Shown piece by piece: positions 7,365 through 16,684 of a stretch of 64,000 bases of DNA. The stretch spans positions 59,598 through 123,597 of the forward strand of contig JAIDCZ010000005.1 in assembly GCA_029055565.1 (NCBI GenBank). Direction: 5' to 3'. The notes below the pieces were generated by a model. That model saw only the letters and a program-made list of their open reading frames with translations. It did not search any database and was not told the DNA's origin. A program made the position numbers and the translations under genes. Every line of letters starts with the position of its first letter. The stretch's first letter is position 1. The stretch comes from Clostridiales bacterium. GTDB lineage: Bacteria; Bacillota; Clostridia; Christensenellales; Pumilibacteraceae.

Positions 7365-10300
7365 TTATTCGGCAAGCTGAACCTTGACGTTGCCGCCGCC
7401 GAGCACGGCGCACAGCTCGCTTTTCGACAGCGAGTTTACGTTGAACTTGTCGGTCAGCTTGTACAGCTTTCCGTCGTCGGTGTTCTTGATATACACTATA
7501 TCCCTACCGACGTATGCCGAAGCTATCTCCTTCACCTCGGCGAACGTCGCTTTGTCTTGAAGCGAAAAATAACAGCAAATCTTGTTGGGCATTGCGTCGC
7601 CGTCGTCAAACGGCTTTATGTCGTCCACGTATATGGATATGCCGTTGTCGCCGTACTTTAGCACGCCGGTAACCGCCACGACGGTATCCTTTATCCACAA
7701 CGGCTTTAAGCGCTCGTACGTCTTGTTAAAGGCCAAAAGCTCGACCGTGCCGTACAAGTCCTCGAGCACGGCCGTACCCATAGGATTGCCCTTTTTGGTC
7801 ATTTTGTTTACCGTTGCGGTAAGCATACCGCCTATCGTGATTTTGGTGTCCGACGGCGGGCATTCCTCCGAATCGGGATTGAGCATTGAAGTATTTACGC
7901 CGTACTGCTTTAATTTATCTATATACGCCGAAAGCGGATGGCCGGACAGATATACGCCGGCAACCTCCTTTTCGCGCTTGTACTTTTCGGACGGCGAATA
8001 CTCGTCCACGTCCGGATATTTGAACTCGGTGCGAATTTCGGGCGCGACGTCAAAGAAGGACATTTGCCCGCTCATACGCGCGTCGCGCTCCTTGCTTACT
8101 TGGTCCATAACCGCGGGGAATGCGGATATTAGCACGGCGCGCTTTTTGCCGAAGCAATCGAATGCGCCGGCGTAGATAAGCGATTCCACCATTCGTCTGT
8201 TCAAAAGCGATTTGCCGCCTTCTACGCTCGACATACGCCGCACGAATTCCACGAAATCGGTAAATTCGCCGTTGCGTTCGCGCTCCTCTACTATCTTGTT
8301 TATAACCGGCACGCCCACGCCTTTTATGGCGCCCATGCCTATACGCACGCAGCCGTTTTCCACCGAGTATTCCGAGCCCGACTTATTGATATTGGGCGGC
8401 AGCACGGAAATCTTGGCCTCCTTCATATACGACAAGTAGTGAGTAAGCTCGTCCAGCTTGTTTATACGGTTGTTAAGCACCGCCGTAAAGAACTCGACCG
8501 GATAGTAGCATTTTAGGTACGCGGTCTGGTACGTTACGTGCGCGTACGCCGCGGCGTGCGATTTGTTAAAGCCGTAGCTGGCGAACTTGATAAGCATATC
8601 GTATATGTCGTTTGCCACGTTGGCGGGCACGCCGTTGGCAACGGCACCGGGGATTTTGTTGCCCGTCTTTTTGTCCTCGCCGCCGTGAATAAACACCTTG
8701 CGCTCGGCTTCCATTGCCGCAAGCTTCTTTTTACTCATCATGCGCCGAATGTTATCCGCGCCGCCCATCGAGTATCCGCCTAGCGTACGCACTACGTCCA
8801 TAACTTGTTCTTGGTAAACTATTATGCCGTAGGTAACGCGAAGTATGGGCTCGAGCGACGGATGCATATACACTATTTTATCGGGGTTCTTTTTGTTCTT
8901 GATAAAGTCCGGAATGGCGTCCATAGGCCCCGGACGGTACAGCGATATTCCGGCTATTACGTCCTCCAGACTGGACGGCTGTAGCTCGCGCATAAAGCCG
9001 GTCATGCCCCCGCCTTCCAGCTGGAACACCGCAACGGTATTACCGCTGCCTATAAGCTCGTAAACCTTGGGATCGTCGTAGCCCAGCTTGACGAAGTCTA
9101 TATCCACGCCATGCTGTTGCTTGATATAATCGGTGGCCTTTTTTATGTCGGTAAGCGTGGTAAGGCCCAAAAAGTCCATCTTTAAAAGACCCAGCTCCTC
9201 GTCCACTATCATGTCGTACTGCGTTACTACTACGTCCTCGTTGGTGCGAGCAAGCGGAACGTGGTCGGCTATCGGATCGCGGCAGATAATAACGCCGGCG
9301 GCGTGCATGCCGATCTGGCGCGGCATGCCCTCTATCTTTTCCGCCATGTCAAGCACCTTGCGCGCTTGCGGGTCGTTGTCGTACAGCGACATAAGGTCGG
9401 GCACGCCGGCTATGGGATTGCCTTCCTTGTCCGTGCCTCGGCCCAAAAGGTCCTTTATGTGCATTTTTTCCGAGCCGCGCGGAATCATTTTTGTTATGTT
9501 GTTTACTTCGGAAAACGGCAAATCGAACACGCGCCCTACGTCCTTGATAGCCGCCTTGGTCGCCATAGTGCCGAACGTAGCTATCTGCGACACGTTGGGC
9601 GAACCGTACTTGCGCGTAACGTATTCTATAACCTCGCCGCGCCGATCGACGCAAAAGTCTATATCGAAGTCGGGGTTACTAACGCGTTCGGGGTTGAGAA
9701 AGCGCTCGAAAATAAGCGCGTACTTAAGCGGGTCGATTTTGGTTATGCCTATGGCGTACGCAACTATACTGCCAGCGCCGCTACCCCGCCCGAGGCCGAC
9801 CGGTATGCCTTGGCTTTCCGCGTAGTGAATAAAGTCCCACACTATAAGAAAGTAGTCTACGAAGTGCAATCTTTCGATAATGCCCAGCTCGTATTCGGCG
9901 CGTTGGCGTACCTCGTCGCTAATCTCGCCGTATCTGATTTTAAGTCCGTCGTACGTCAGCTTGCGCAAGTACTCCTCGCTCGACATTCCGTCGGGCGGCG
10001 TGTACGACGGCAACAGCGGCTCCTTTTTGATAAAGTACGGATCGCACTTGTCCGCAATTTCAATGCTAGTCGCCAGCGCGTCCTCGTACGGCAACGCGGC
10101 GTACATTTCGTCGTAATCCTTGATGTAAAACTCGTCCGTCGGAAAGTATTTATCGTCGGACACACTGCCCGACATGTCGGACTCGGCGTCGTCGTTTTCC
10201 AGCACCGAATGGAAGGAAATAGCCATCAGCACCTTTTGCATTTTGGAATCGGCTTTGGTAAGGTAGTGCGCGTCGTTGGTGGCAACCACCTTAACGCCGT

Positions 10301-10943
10301 TTTCGTTGGCAAGTCGAATAAGGTGCGGCAGTACTATCTTTTGATCGCCAATGTTGTGGTTTTGGATTTCAATATAAAAATCCTCGCCGAATACGCCCTT
10401 AAACTTCTTTATCCACGCGTCGGCGGCGGCAAAATCGTTTTTGAGTATGGCTTGCGGAATAACGCCCGCAAGGCACGCCGAAAGGACTATAAGTCCCTCG
10501 CTGTGCGCCTTAATCATATCGAAGTCTACGCGCGGCTTATAGTACATACCCTCGGTATAGCCGGACGACACGATTTTTATAAGGTTGTGGTAACCCACGC
10601 CGTTTTTGGCAAGCAGAACCAAATGGTTAAGCTTGGGCGGCGAGCCGTTGGCGCCCTTTTCGCGCACATGCATGTTCTCGGTCATATACACTTCGCACCC
10701 GATAATAGGCTTTACCTTAAACGGCCGGCGCTCGCTCATAAACTTCAAAAAGTCGGCGTCCTTGTCGGTATACTTAACCGCCGCCTTCAAAAACTCTATC
10801 GTGCCGTACATATTGCCGTGATCGGTCATAGCGATTGCGGGAATATTCAGCTCGTCGCACAGCTTGAAAACCTTGTCGGTGCGTACCGCGCCGTCAAGCA
10901 AAGAAAACTCCGTATGAACATGTAAATGCGCAAATTGTTTCAT
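7365..10943 (-). CDS. dnaE: DNA polymerase III alpha subunit, DnaE type
   Basis: Replicative polymerase subunit of 1192 residues. The N-terminal PHP domain begins with HLHVHTEFSLLDG and has the TDHGNMYG motif near residue 40. The polymerase core includes GLGRGSGAGS (about 385), then NPDFDIDF (about 420) with catalytic aspartates. A helix-hairpin-helix region (IKGVGVPVINKIVEE) lies near residue 870, and an OB-fold with TITIGGMLTATV is near 1010. In Firmicutes DnaE usually acts with PolC, extending RNA primers. It has its own promoter. It lies between a metallo-hydrolase gene and pfkA, matching the conserved whiA-dnaE-pfkA neighbourhood of Clostridia. Confidence 0.97.
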   Translation of the reverse strand: MKQFAHLHVHTEFSLLDGAVRTDKVFKLCDELNIPAIAMTDHGNMYGTIEFLKAAVKYTDKDADFLKFMSERRPFKVKPIIGCEVYMTENMHVREKGANGSPPKLNHLVLLAKNGVGYHNLIKIVSSGYTEGMYYKPRVDFDMIKAHSEGLIVLSACLAGVIPQAILKNDFAAADAWIKKFKGVFGEDFYIEIQNHNIGDQKIVLPHLIRLANENGVKVVATNDAHYLTKADSKMQKVLMAISFHSVLENDDAESDMSGSVSDDKYFPTDEFYIKDYDEMYAALPYEDALATSIEIADKCDPYFIKKEPLLPSYTPPDGMSSEEYLRKLTYDGLKIRYGEISDEVRQRAEYELGIIERLHFVDYFLIVWDFIHYAESQGIPVGLGRGSGAGSIVAYAIGITKIDPLKYALIFERFLNPERVSNPDFDIDFCVDRRGEVIEYVTRKYGSPNVSQIATFGTMATKAAIKDVGRVFDLPFSEVNNITKMIPRGSEKMHIKDLLGRGTDKEGNPIAGVPDLMSLYDNDPQARKVLDMAEKIEGMPRQIGMHAAGVIICRDPIADHVPLARTNEDVVVTQYDMIVDEELGLLKMDFLGLTTLTDIKKATDYIKQQHGVDIDFVKLGYDDPKVYELIGSGNTVAVFQLEGGGMTGFMRELQPSSLEDVIAGISLYRPGPMDAIPDFIKNKKNPDKIVYMHPSLEPILRVTYGIIVYQEQVMDVVRTLGGYSMGGADNIRRMMSKKKLAAMEAERKVFIHGGEDKKTGNKIPGAVANGVPANVANDIYDMLIKFASYGFNKSHAAAYAHVTYQTAYLKCYYPVEFFTAVLNNRINKLDELTHYLSYMKEAKISVLPPNINKSGSEYSVENGCVRIGMGAIKGVGVPVINKIVEERERNGEFTDFVEFVRRMSSVEGGKSLLNRRMVESLIYAGAFDCFGKKRAVLISAFPAVMDQVSKERDARMSGQMSFFDVAPEIRTEFKYPDVDEYSPSEKYKREKEVAGVYLSGHPLSAYIDKLKQYGVNTSMLNPDSEECPPSDTKITIGGMLTATVNKMTKKGNPMGTAVLEDLYGTVELLAFNKTYERLKPLWIKDTVVAVTGVLKYGDNGISIYVDDIKPFDDGDAMPNKICCYFSLQDKATFAEVKEIASAYVGRDIVYIKNTDDGKLYKLTDKFNVNSLSKSELCAVLGGGNVKVQLAE

Positions 10944-10960
10944 TATAACTCCTACTCTGT

Positions 10961-10989
10961 ATTATATCACCTTAATTTGAATTTGACAA
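10961..10989 (-). promoter_or_regulatory. dnaE promoter
   Basis: -35 TTGTCA (10984-10989), 17-bp spacer, -10 TATAAT (10961-10966). Confidence 0.75.
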
Positions 10990-11025
10990 GCCACATGGAT
11001 AGTATATATGGGTTATTTTAGGTAC

Positions 11026-12543
11026 CTACTGTCCGCAATCGACGCAAGTATGAACGGCAACGTATTCGCCGGCGCTAACAGTTTGCTTCAACAATAGTAT
11101 ATCCCCATTCGATGCGTGGCCGCTGGTGTGCACGTCAACCGTATCTACGCCCATATCGCCTACGCCGCGCAAAAATTCGGCGGTAGTCGGGTCGGACTTG
11201 TACCCGCTCCACATGGAATAGACCAAGGTCGCGCCGGTCAACGACATAGCCTTGCTCAGCTTTTGCATATACCCGAGCATCGACGCGCGCACGATCATGA
11301 CGAATTTTTTGCCGCGCACTACGTCGCGTATTCCGCGCTTGTTTTCCAGCTCCAAAAACAAGTCTTTGCGCCGACCGCCAATATACCGCGGCGTATAGGC
11401 GTACACGTCGCTAAAAACGTCGGGGCGCGGGATTTTGCCGCCCGCCGCACAAGTCATAAGCGCGGCGTAATTATCCTCGTACAGAATGCGGTTCGTGCGC
11501 TTTGCGGCGCGGTATACGCTTACAAGTCTATCCATGTTGGTTGCCGATTGGATTACGAACACCGGTCCGTTTTTGCTCATAATATCGACGAGTCTATCCT
11601 CAAGCTCGCTTTCGGTAAAGCACGGCTTGTCGCTACCGGCGTTCGTTCCCTCGTGAATAAGCACGTTTACATACTTAGGCAATGCGGCAAGCAGCTTGTC
11701 CTTGTCCTTTCTGCCATGGAAGCGAAAATCACCGGTATACAAAATGCTTTTGCCGCCCGCCTCGAACAACAGCATATAACTGTCAAACGCCGAATGGTCG
11801 CACAAAAACGGCGTTATTCTTACGCCGTCGACGGTAAACGCTTTGCCGTTTTTGTACGTGGTTATATTGTTAGGCATGCGCTTGGCTCGGTACTCGTTCA
11901 TAGCTTGAAGTATGCGGTACGCCCCGCTCCCGATATAAATGGGACAGTCCGTCTTGTACTCGATAAGTCCCGCATGGTCGGCGTGGTAGTGCGACGCCAC
12001 TACCGCGTTATACTTCGTGTTAAGCACAGTTTTTTCCAAATCGCTAAGCTCGTCGCCGCCGTCCAACGCCTTGCCAAGCTCCACCAAAATTTTGGTTTTG
12101 CCGTAAGTGATTTCTATAAGGTTCTCGCCTATCTTGTTCCGCCCGCGCAAAATATTATAATTGAGCGTAGGGCGCTCGCCGCCGCGGCGCACCGAGCAAA
12201 ACGAACACACGTAATGCTCGTCGCGATACAGCTCGTAGTCCTCTATATCGAACAGCTTAGCTATATTTTCTATCGTTGACTGCCAAACGCATTCGTCCGC
12301 AAATATGCGGTGCTTGCCGAGTTTTGCGTTGTAAATAACCCGCCCTCGCGGATACTTGTAGCAATCGCCGCCAAGCCCATTAACGCCGCACCATGTCTCG
12401 TAGTGCGAGTATGGGTAGTTGATAAATCCGTTTCGATCCGCATCGCTTACGCCGTAATCTTTTTTGAACTCCAAAATCCTTTGCCCCGAAACCTCGTCGG
12501 GAATAACCCAAAAAATTCCTACGCTTACCATTTTTAATTCCAT
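11026..12543 (-). CDS. Metallo-beta-lactamase-fold hydrolase, beta-CASP-like, with extra N-terminal domain
   Basis: 505 residues. Residues 1 to about 120 form a separate domain ending in RDEHYVCSFC; its PRGRVIYN...HRIFADEC segment resembles short stand-alone hypothetical proteins. From about 140 there is a metallo-beta-lactamase fold: HYHADH at 185-190 (metal ligands), a ligand His near 250, and TGDFRFHG at 270-277. The second half, with a conserved VHTSGHAS near 470, resembles the beta-CASP insertion and RNA-nuclease group (RNase J, CPSF73), so nucleic-acid cleavage is plausible but unproven. RNase J proper lacks this N-terminal domain. It has its own promoter. Confidence 0.7.
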   Translation of the reverse strand: MELKMVSVGIFWVIPDEVSGQRILEFKKDYGVSDADRNGFINYPYSHYETWCGVNGLGGDCYKYPRGRVIYNAKLGKHRIFADECVWQSTIENIAKLFDIEDYELYRDEHYVCSFCSVRRGGERPTLNYNILRGRNKIGENLIEITYGKTKILVELGKALDGGDELSDLEKTVLNTKYNAVVASHYHADHAGLIEYKTDCPIYIGSGAYRILQAMNEYRAKRMPNNITTYKNGKAFTVDGVRITPFLCDHSAFDSYMLLFEAGGKSILYTGDFRFHGRKDKDKLLAALPKYVNVLIHEGTNAGSDKPCFTESELEDRLVDIMSKNGPVFVIQSATNMDRLVSVYRAAKRTNRILYEDNYAALMTCAAGGKIPRPDVFSDVYAYTPRYIGGRRKDLFLELENKRGIRDVVRGKKFVMIVRASMLGYMQKLSKAMSLTGATLVYSMWSGYKSDPTTAEFLRGVGDMGVDTVDVHTSGHASNGDILLLKQTVSAGEYVAVHTCVDCGQ

Positions 12544-12583
12544 AAAATCCTCCTATTTATAGCTATTACGACTTGCGCCGAGC

Positions 12584-12612
12584 AGTATATACTAAAAACA
12601 TATTTTTATCAA
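12584..12612 (-). promoter_or_regulatory. Promoter of the metallo-hydrolase gene
   Basis: -35 TTGATA (12607-12612), 17-bp spacer, -10 TATACT (12584-12589). Confidence 0.6.
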
Positions 12613-12671
12613 AAAGTCAAGCGCTTTAAGTAATTTTATATATTTAAATTTGCATATTGTAATTTGTTAAT

Positions 12672-12696
12672 TAAAGGCGGTAGTTAACCGCCTAAT
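12672..12696 (-). terminator. Terminator of the AT-rich nuclease gene pair
   Basis: AGGCGGT / ACCGCC stem just after the stop codon at 12699; the minus-strand tail TTTAATTAAC is modest. Confidence 0.5.
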
Positions 12697-12698
12697 TT

Positions 12699-13577
12699 TT
12701 ATCTGTATTCTTTCTTGATATCCGCAAGATACGGCGGATTGATTTTTATAATATCCTCCGAGCCTCCGGCAGCTTTTATTTGAGCCAATTCTCGTCCAAG
12801 AACAGTCCCTTTCTCAGAATAATCCGCAAGCCAAATTTCAAATTGAATCGATTGCAAAGAAGTGTTTAACTTTCCATCAAAAGTAGGTAGTCCTAACCTT
12901 TTACGAATACTAATATTATTCTTTGCAGTCTCAATTACAGCCATACTCCACATTTCATTTTGCTTGACCTTCAGAAAATCAAGATAGTGCTTGTATAGTC
13001 CCGATTGCAACTTGTCTGTGCCGTTTTTCGGTCGACTTGAAATGGAACCGTTACCTACTTTCAATTCAATAATTTTAACATTACCGGCGTTATCTACTCC
13101 AAGCATATCAAAGCGTGCGCCTCTTACACCAAACTCTATATCCAAAAGCCATAGGACGTCATTCGGCGTACGGAATTTCTTGCAAAGTATCTGCTGATTT
13201 GCTCGTTCTGCTTTTGGATAAATATCAAACCAAGCGTCCATTTCGTCGGTATATATTTTGAGATTATTTACAAAGCCGTCAATATTATTGTTACCTATGG
13301 CTTCAATCTGCTGACGATTCACACTCTTTTTGCCTTGATTATTGCAATAATCTATGTCAAAATCGGTAGTATATTTGCCATGCTTATTCCTTTTGAAACA
13401 TGAAAGTTTTCCACCGTTATAGTAAACAGTAAATTCATTTTGTCTAATCTCAAACTGATAACGTTGCTCTGGATCGTTTATTATAATATTTAAAAGCTTT
13501 TGAAATGCGGGAAGTTCGGATAAATCTTTCAGTCGGTCATCTCCCAAATAACGAATATAATCTTGGGTTTTTCCCAT
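12699..13577 (-). CDS. Putative PD-(D/E)XK nuclease-fold protein
   Basis: 292 residues from the ATG at 13577, which lies one base after the stop of the upstream gene with GGAG just before; a longer reading from 13691 would overlap that gene by over 100 bp. Residues 149-173 fit the restriction-endonuclease-like core: an acidic strand LDIEFG, RFDML with Asp157, then IIELKVG with Glu171-x-Lys173, followed by a helix with KLQSGLYKHYLDFL. The N-terminal 110 residues are rich in charged and aromatic residues and not recognised. The gene is visibly more AT-rich than its neighbours and is translationally coupled to the gene before it. Function (defence, repair or other) is unknown. Confidence 0.6.
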   Translation of the reverse strand: MGKTQDYIRYLGDDRLKDLSELPAFQKLLNIIINDPEQRYQFEIRQNEFTVYYNGGKLSCFKRNKHGKYTTDFDIDYCNNQGKKSVNRQQIEAIGNNNIDGFVNNLKIYTDEMDAWFDIYPKAERANQQILCKKFRTPNDVLWLLDIEFGVRGARFDMLGVDNAGNVKIIELKVGNGSISSRPKNGTDKLQSGLYKHYLDFLKVKQNEMWSMAVIETAKNNISIRKRLGLPTFDGKLNTSLQSIQFEIWLADYSEKGTVLGRELAQIKAAGGSEDIIKINPPYLADIKKEYR

Positions 13578-13578
13578 A

Positions 13579-13950
13579 TCATTTCTCCATTTTCTTAAAA
13601 TAACTTGCCGTTTTAATACCGGTCTTTTCATCGTTAAACCAGCTTTGCTCCGCCTCGTACCCACAGTAGATAAACTTATACAGATACCCAAAACACGCCC
13701 CGAGTCCGCGCTTTTGCACCGGCGTCATTTTTTTGCCGAACACCGTTTTTTTCAAGTAGTCGCGTTCGTGCACGATAAACGTTTTGAGCGGCGGTTCATT
13801 CAGCACGTCGTTTGCAAAACGAATGTGCGCAAGCAATTCCTCGTTTTTCAGCAAATCCAAAAACAGCAGATAGTACTCGCGCCCTTCGTCGGTCACAAAC
13901 TTTTCCGTACCCTTGTACGTCTTTAAAAAATTTTCCTCATTCCATCCCAT
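13579..13950 (-). CDS. Hypothetical protein coupled to the nuclease-like gene
   Basis: About 123 residues if started at ATG 13950 (GGAA about 12 nt upstream); ATG 13965, five codons earlier, is possible but has no ribosome-binding site. It is rich in aromatic and charged residues, with a Gly/Cys-containing stretch ending GYLYKFIYCGYEAEQSWF. No family recognised, no signal peptide or membrane helix. The stop overlaps the ribosome-binding region of the PD-(D/E)XK gene, so the two are almost certainly made together. It is the first gene of an isolated, AT-rich, two-gene transcription unit inserted between whiA and the metallo-hydrolase gene. Confidence 0.6.
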   Translation of the reverse strand: MGWNEENFLKTYKGTEKFVTDEGREYYLLFLDLLKNEELLAHIRFANDVLNEPPLKTFIVHERDYLKKTVFGKKMTPVQKRGLGACFGYLYKFIYCGYEAEQSWFNDEKTGIKTASYFKKMEK

Positions 13951-13985
13951 AATAATATTTTCCATATTTAAATTTCAATATTTAT

Positions 13986-14014
13986 ATTGTAAAATCTAAA
14001 ATAATTCTTGTCAA
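13986..14014 (-). promoter_or_regulatory. Promoter of the two-gene nuclease unit
   Basis: -35 TTGACA (14009-14014), 17-bp spacer, -10 TACAAT (13986-13991). Confidence 0.75.
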
Positions 14015-14036
14015 GCGATTTTACAAAATTTACTTA

Positions 14037-14957
14037 TTATTTTTCCGATTTTTCTATTTGTTCGGCTATTTCTATAATCTTGTCGAATCGGTGTTTAAGT
14101 CCGGACTTGGATATGCCAAGTTCAAACGCCAAATCGCACAGCGGCGCTTCAGGCGAATTAACTCTGGCGTCGGCGGCCTCGACCAGCTTGGGAGGCAGAC
14201 TGTCCAGTCCCTTTCTATCCGCAATAAGCTGTACTGCATGTATAACGTCTACCGCCGCGTTGGTGGTACGAGTCATGTTTGCCATATCACAGTTCATACG
14301 CCTATTAACGTCGCGCTTTAGCGATAGCGCAATGGCAGTGTCGTTAAGCCTTACCACCAGCTTGCCCAGCCGCATAAGCGCAAGGCAGTTGCTTACGTTT
14401 TCTATATCCTTGGCGTAAACGACGTACTTTTCGGCGCGTTCCATTTTGTGCACTACCACCTCGCGACTGCCGAGTAGATCCATCAGCTCGTCGGCAAAGC
14501 TTTCGCTAAGCACCGAAAATTCCAAGTGGTATCCGCCCCCGCCCTTTTGTCCGTCGTTGCCGTCCGAGTAGTGCGCGGAAAAACTGCCGCAGCCCAAAAA
14601 CACGCCGCGGATATACGCCGATTCACAATCGTCATCCATTTGCGGAATGCCGGCCATTTCGTATCCGTCGTCGCCCGCGGTGATATTTAGACTGCTCAAT
14701 ATACTTTGACAATCGCCGTACGCAAGCGTCGGCTTGGTTTCCTTTGGCGTTACGCCGAGCACGGTCTGCATTGCGTGCATAATATACTCGCGCACGAAGT
14801 CGGTTTGGCAGTCCAACTGCAACAGCACGCCGTCCTTACTTACCGCCAGCGACATGCACGACCGCACGAAGCCGGTAAGCATGGACTTACATTCGTCGCC
14901 GCGCGGACAAGTTTTGGTTATCTGGCGTTTTACGTCCAGCCCGCTTATATTAGCCAT
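14037..14957 (-). CDS. whiA: DNA-binding regulator WhiA
   Basis: 306 residues with the WhiA family layout: an N-terminal LAGLIDADG homing-endonuclease-like fold (about residues 90-195, including AYIRGVFLGCGSFS and GGGYHLEFSV) and a C-terminal helix-turn-helix (about 220-300) with NRRMNCDMANMTRTTNAAVD and LCDLAFELGISKSGLKHRF. WhiA is a nucleoid-associated regulator of division and, in spore-formers, differentiation; the nuclease fold is catalytically dead in known members. Its start overlaps the end of the PHP gene by 8 nt. In most Clostridia rapZ and yvcK lie directly before whiA; they are absent here. Confidence 0.95.
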   Translation of the reverse strand: MANISGLDVKRQITKTCPRGDECKSMLTGFVRSCMSLAVSKDGVLLQLDCQTDFVREYIMHAMQTVLGVTPKETKPTLAYGDCQSILSSLNITAGDDGYEMAGIPQMDDDCESAYIRGVFLGCGSFSAHYSDGNDGQKGGGGYHLEFSVLSESFADELMDLLGSREVVVHKMERAEKYVVYAKDIENVSNCLALMRLGKLVVRLNDTAIALSLKRDVNRRMNCDMANMTRTTNAAVDVIHAVQLIADRKGLDSLPPKLVEAADARVNSPEAPLCDLAFELGISKSGLKHRFDKIIEIAEQIEKSEK

Positions 14958-15783
14958 CCGTCACCTCGCCGCTTTTTTGCGCCCGCGCCGCCCTAAAGTT
15001 TTGCGACCGAAAATCGGGCAGTCTGTCCCAGTTGGCTATTTGACTATACGGAATACCGTACTCCTCAATCATTTTGACGGCGACCGGCATAGTGCCAACC
15101 GTCTCCGGACGGTGCGAGTCCGAATTGCAAATAAACTCCACGCCCGCTTCCACCATTTGCTTTATCTGTTTTTTGTTTAAGCTTTTGTGTCTGCCGTTAA
15201 GCTCTATATACACGCCCTTACTATGCGCGTACTTAGCTACCTCCACCGCGTCGGCCATTATGCCGCGGTTAAGGTGTCCTATAAAGTCTATGGGATACTC
15301 GTCTATAGCGCGCTTATACGCTGCGGTATTTCGGGCGATAAGCTTCTTTTTGAACGGCCAAAACTTGAAAATAACGTTTCGCGCCCAAAACAGCATGTTG
15401 CGGAAAATGGTGGGCGTTCTGACCATTGCGTGATACCCGCCTTGAACTATCTCCAGTTCCTCAAGCGTATCGGGCGTACATTCCATCAGCGCGGGCAAGC
15501 TCGTCTTTTTGCCGCTGCGCTGATCGAGGTTGTTTTCAAGACCCGCGTAAATTTTTACGCCGGTAAGCGCTTCCGCTTGCTTGCATTCTTCCTTGAGCTT
15601 GGCAAACGCCTCTTTGCCGTCTATGCCGTAGTAATGGCAAAATCCGTGATCTGTGATTGCAAGCTCGACAAGACCGGCCTTTTTTGCCGCGTACGCGTTG
15701 TCGAGCACGGTGCCTACGGCGTGCAGTTTTTTGCCGCGCTTACTGAATATCGTATGGGTGTGATAGTCGCCCAAAAACGCCAT
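14950..15783 (-). CDS. PHP-domain phosphoesterase, histidinol-phosphatase-like
   Basis: 277 residues. DYHTHTIFS near residue 6, the conserved TDHGF near 45, GLENN near 103, an internal HLNRG near 176 and NSDSHRPET near 220 make up the metal-binding PHP set, indicating a metal-dependent phosphoesterase in the cytoplasm. The same PHP gene sits next to murB in many Clostridia; its substrate there is not established. The start codon follows the murB stop directly (TAAATG), so translation is coupled, and its end overlaps whiA. Confidence 0.85.
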   Translation of the reverse strand: MAFLGDYHTHTIFSKRGKKLHAVGTVLDNAYAAKKAGLVELAITDHGFCHYYGIDGKEAFAKLKEECKQAEALTGVKIYAGLENNLDQRSGKKTSLPALMECTPDTLEELEIVQGGYHAMVRTPTIFRNMLFWARNVIFKFWPFKKKLIARNTAAYKRAIDEYPIDFIGHLNRGIMADAVEVAKYAHSKGVYIELNGRHKSLNKKQIKQMVEAGVEFICNSDSHRPETVGTMPVAVKMIEEYGIPYSQIANWDRLPDFRSQNFRAARAQKSGEVTDG

Positions 15784-16599
15784 TTAAAATTCTCCCAAGT
15801 AAATGATTTCCTCTTTGGCTTGAACGCCGGCCGCCGTAAGCGCACCGCGCATTACGCGGATAAGCGCGCAAACGTCCTTTGCAGTCGCGCCGCCGACGTT
15901 TACTATTATGTTTGCGTGCTCGCGGGATATTACCGCCCCGCCGTGCCGCAAACCCTTAAGTCCGGCCTCGTCCAGTATTTTGCCAACCGACGCGTGCGGC
16001 GGGTTTTTGAATATCGACCCCGCGCTTTTGCCGCTTGGCTGACTGCTTTTGCGCAACGCGTTGTAGCTTGCGCCGCGCTTGAGTATTGCGCCCTTGTCAT
16101 CGCACTTCAACGCGAACCCCGCGCCGATAACTACGTCGCCGCTACCGAGAGCGCACGAACGGTAGCCGAAGCCGAGTTCGGATTTGCCGAGCGTAAGCAA
16201 TCGTCCGTCGCGCAAAACCTCTGCGTACTCTATTACGTCGGACACAGCGCCCAAAAACGCGCCGGCGTTCATACGCACCGCGCCGCCCACCGTCCCCGGT
16301 ATGCCGACCGCCCATTCCAGCCCCGACAGTCCGTTTTCGGCGGCGAACGCACATAGCGCCGACAGTCGCGTGCCAGACCCCGCGTACACCAAACAGCCTT
16401 TGCGTTCGGTATGCTCGTAGCGGTTGATAACCACCGTGCCGTCGTAGCCGCCGTCGGCCGCCAAAACGTTGGAGCCTCGGCCAAGCACCACGCCGGTGCT
16501 TGCGCCGTCAATCAGCTGATTGCGCGAAGTAGCTATATCTATTCGCTTAGCCGCACCGCCTATGCCGAACGTCGTCCATTCGCTCAAAGTATTACTCAT
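15784..16599 (-). CDS. murB: UDP-N-acetylenolpyruvoylglucosamine reductase
   Basis: FAD- and NADPH-dependent reductase making UDP-N-acetylmuramate for peptidoglycan. 271 residues, at the short end for MurB and consistent with type II enzymes lacking an extra loop. TTFGIGG near residue 9, GRGSN near 40, GIPGTVGGAVRMNAGA near 99, GYRSC near 145, GSIFKNP near 195 and SREHANIIVN near 225 are all present. GGAG precedes the ATG. First gene of the tightly packed murB-PHP-whiA unit. The 121-bp gap to the divergent Fic gene is AT-rich; I see no clear promoter for murB in it. Confidence 0.95.
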   Translation of the reverse strand: MSNTLSEWTTFGIGGAAKRIDIATSRNQLIDGASTGVVLGRGSNVLAADGGYDGTVVINRYEHTERKGCLVYAGSGTRLSALCAFAAENGLSGLEWAVGIPGTVGGAVRMNAGAFLGAVSDVIEYAEVLRDGRLLTLGKSELGFGYRSCALGSGDVVIGAGFALKCDDKGAILKRGASYNALRKSSQPSGKSAGSIFKNPPHASVGKILDEAGLKGLRHGGAVISREHANIIVNVGGATAKDVCALIRVMRGALTAAGVQAKEEIIYLGEF

Positions 16600-16684
16600 A
16601 TATTCTACTCCGTTTTTTAGGATTTTTCAATAGTTTGGCCAACAAATTTAAAATTTTATATACGCACAAATTTTTTGCAAAACA

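Noticed and set aside
9261..10925. 554-codon open frame on the plus strand opposite dnaE
   Set aside because: Antisense shadow of a clear DnaE gene; its translation is rich in Arg, Val and His with no family features and there is no ribosome-binding site.
13578..13691. Longer start for the PD-(D/E)XK gene
   Set aside because: It would overlap the upstream coupled gene by over 100 bp; ATG 13577 has GGAG and follows the stop by one base.
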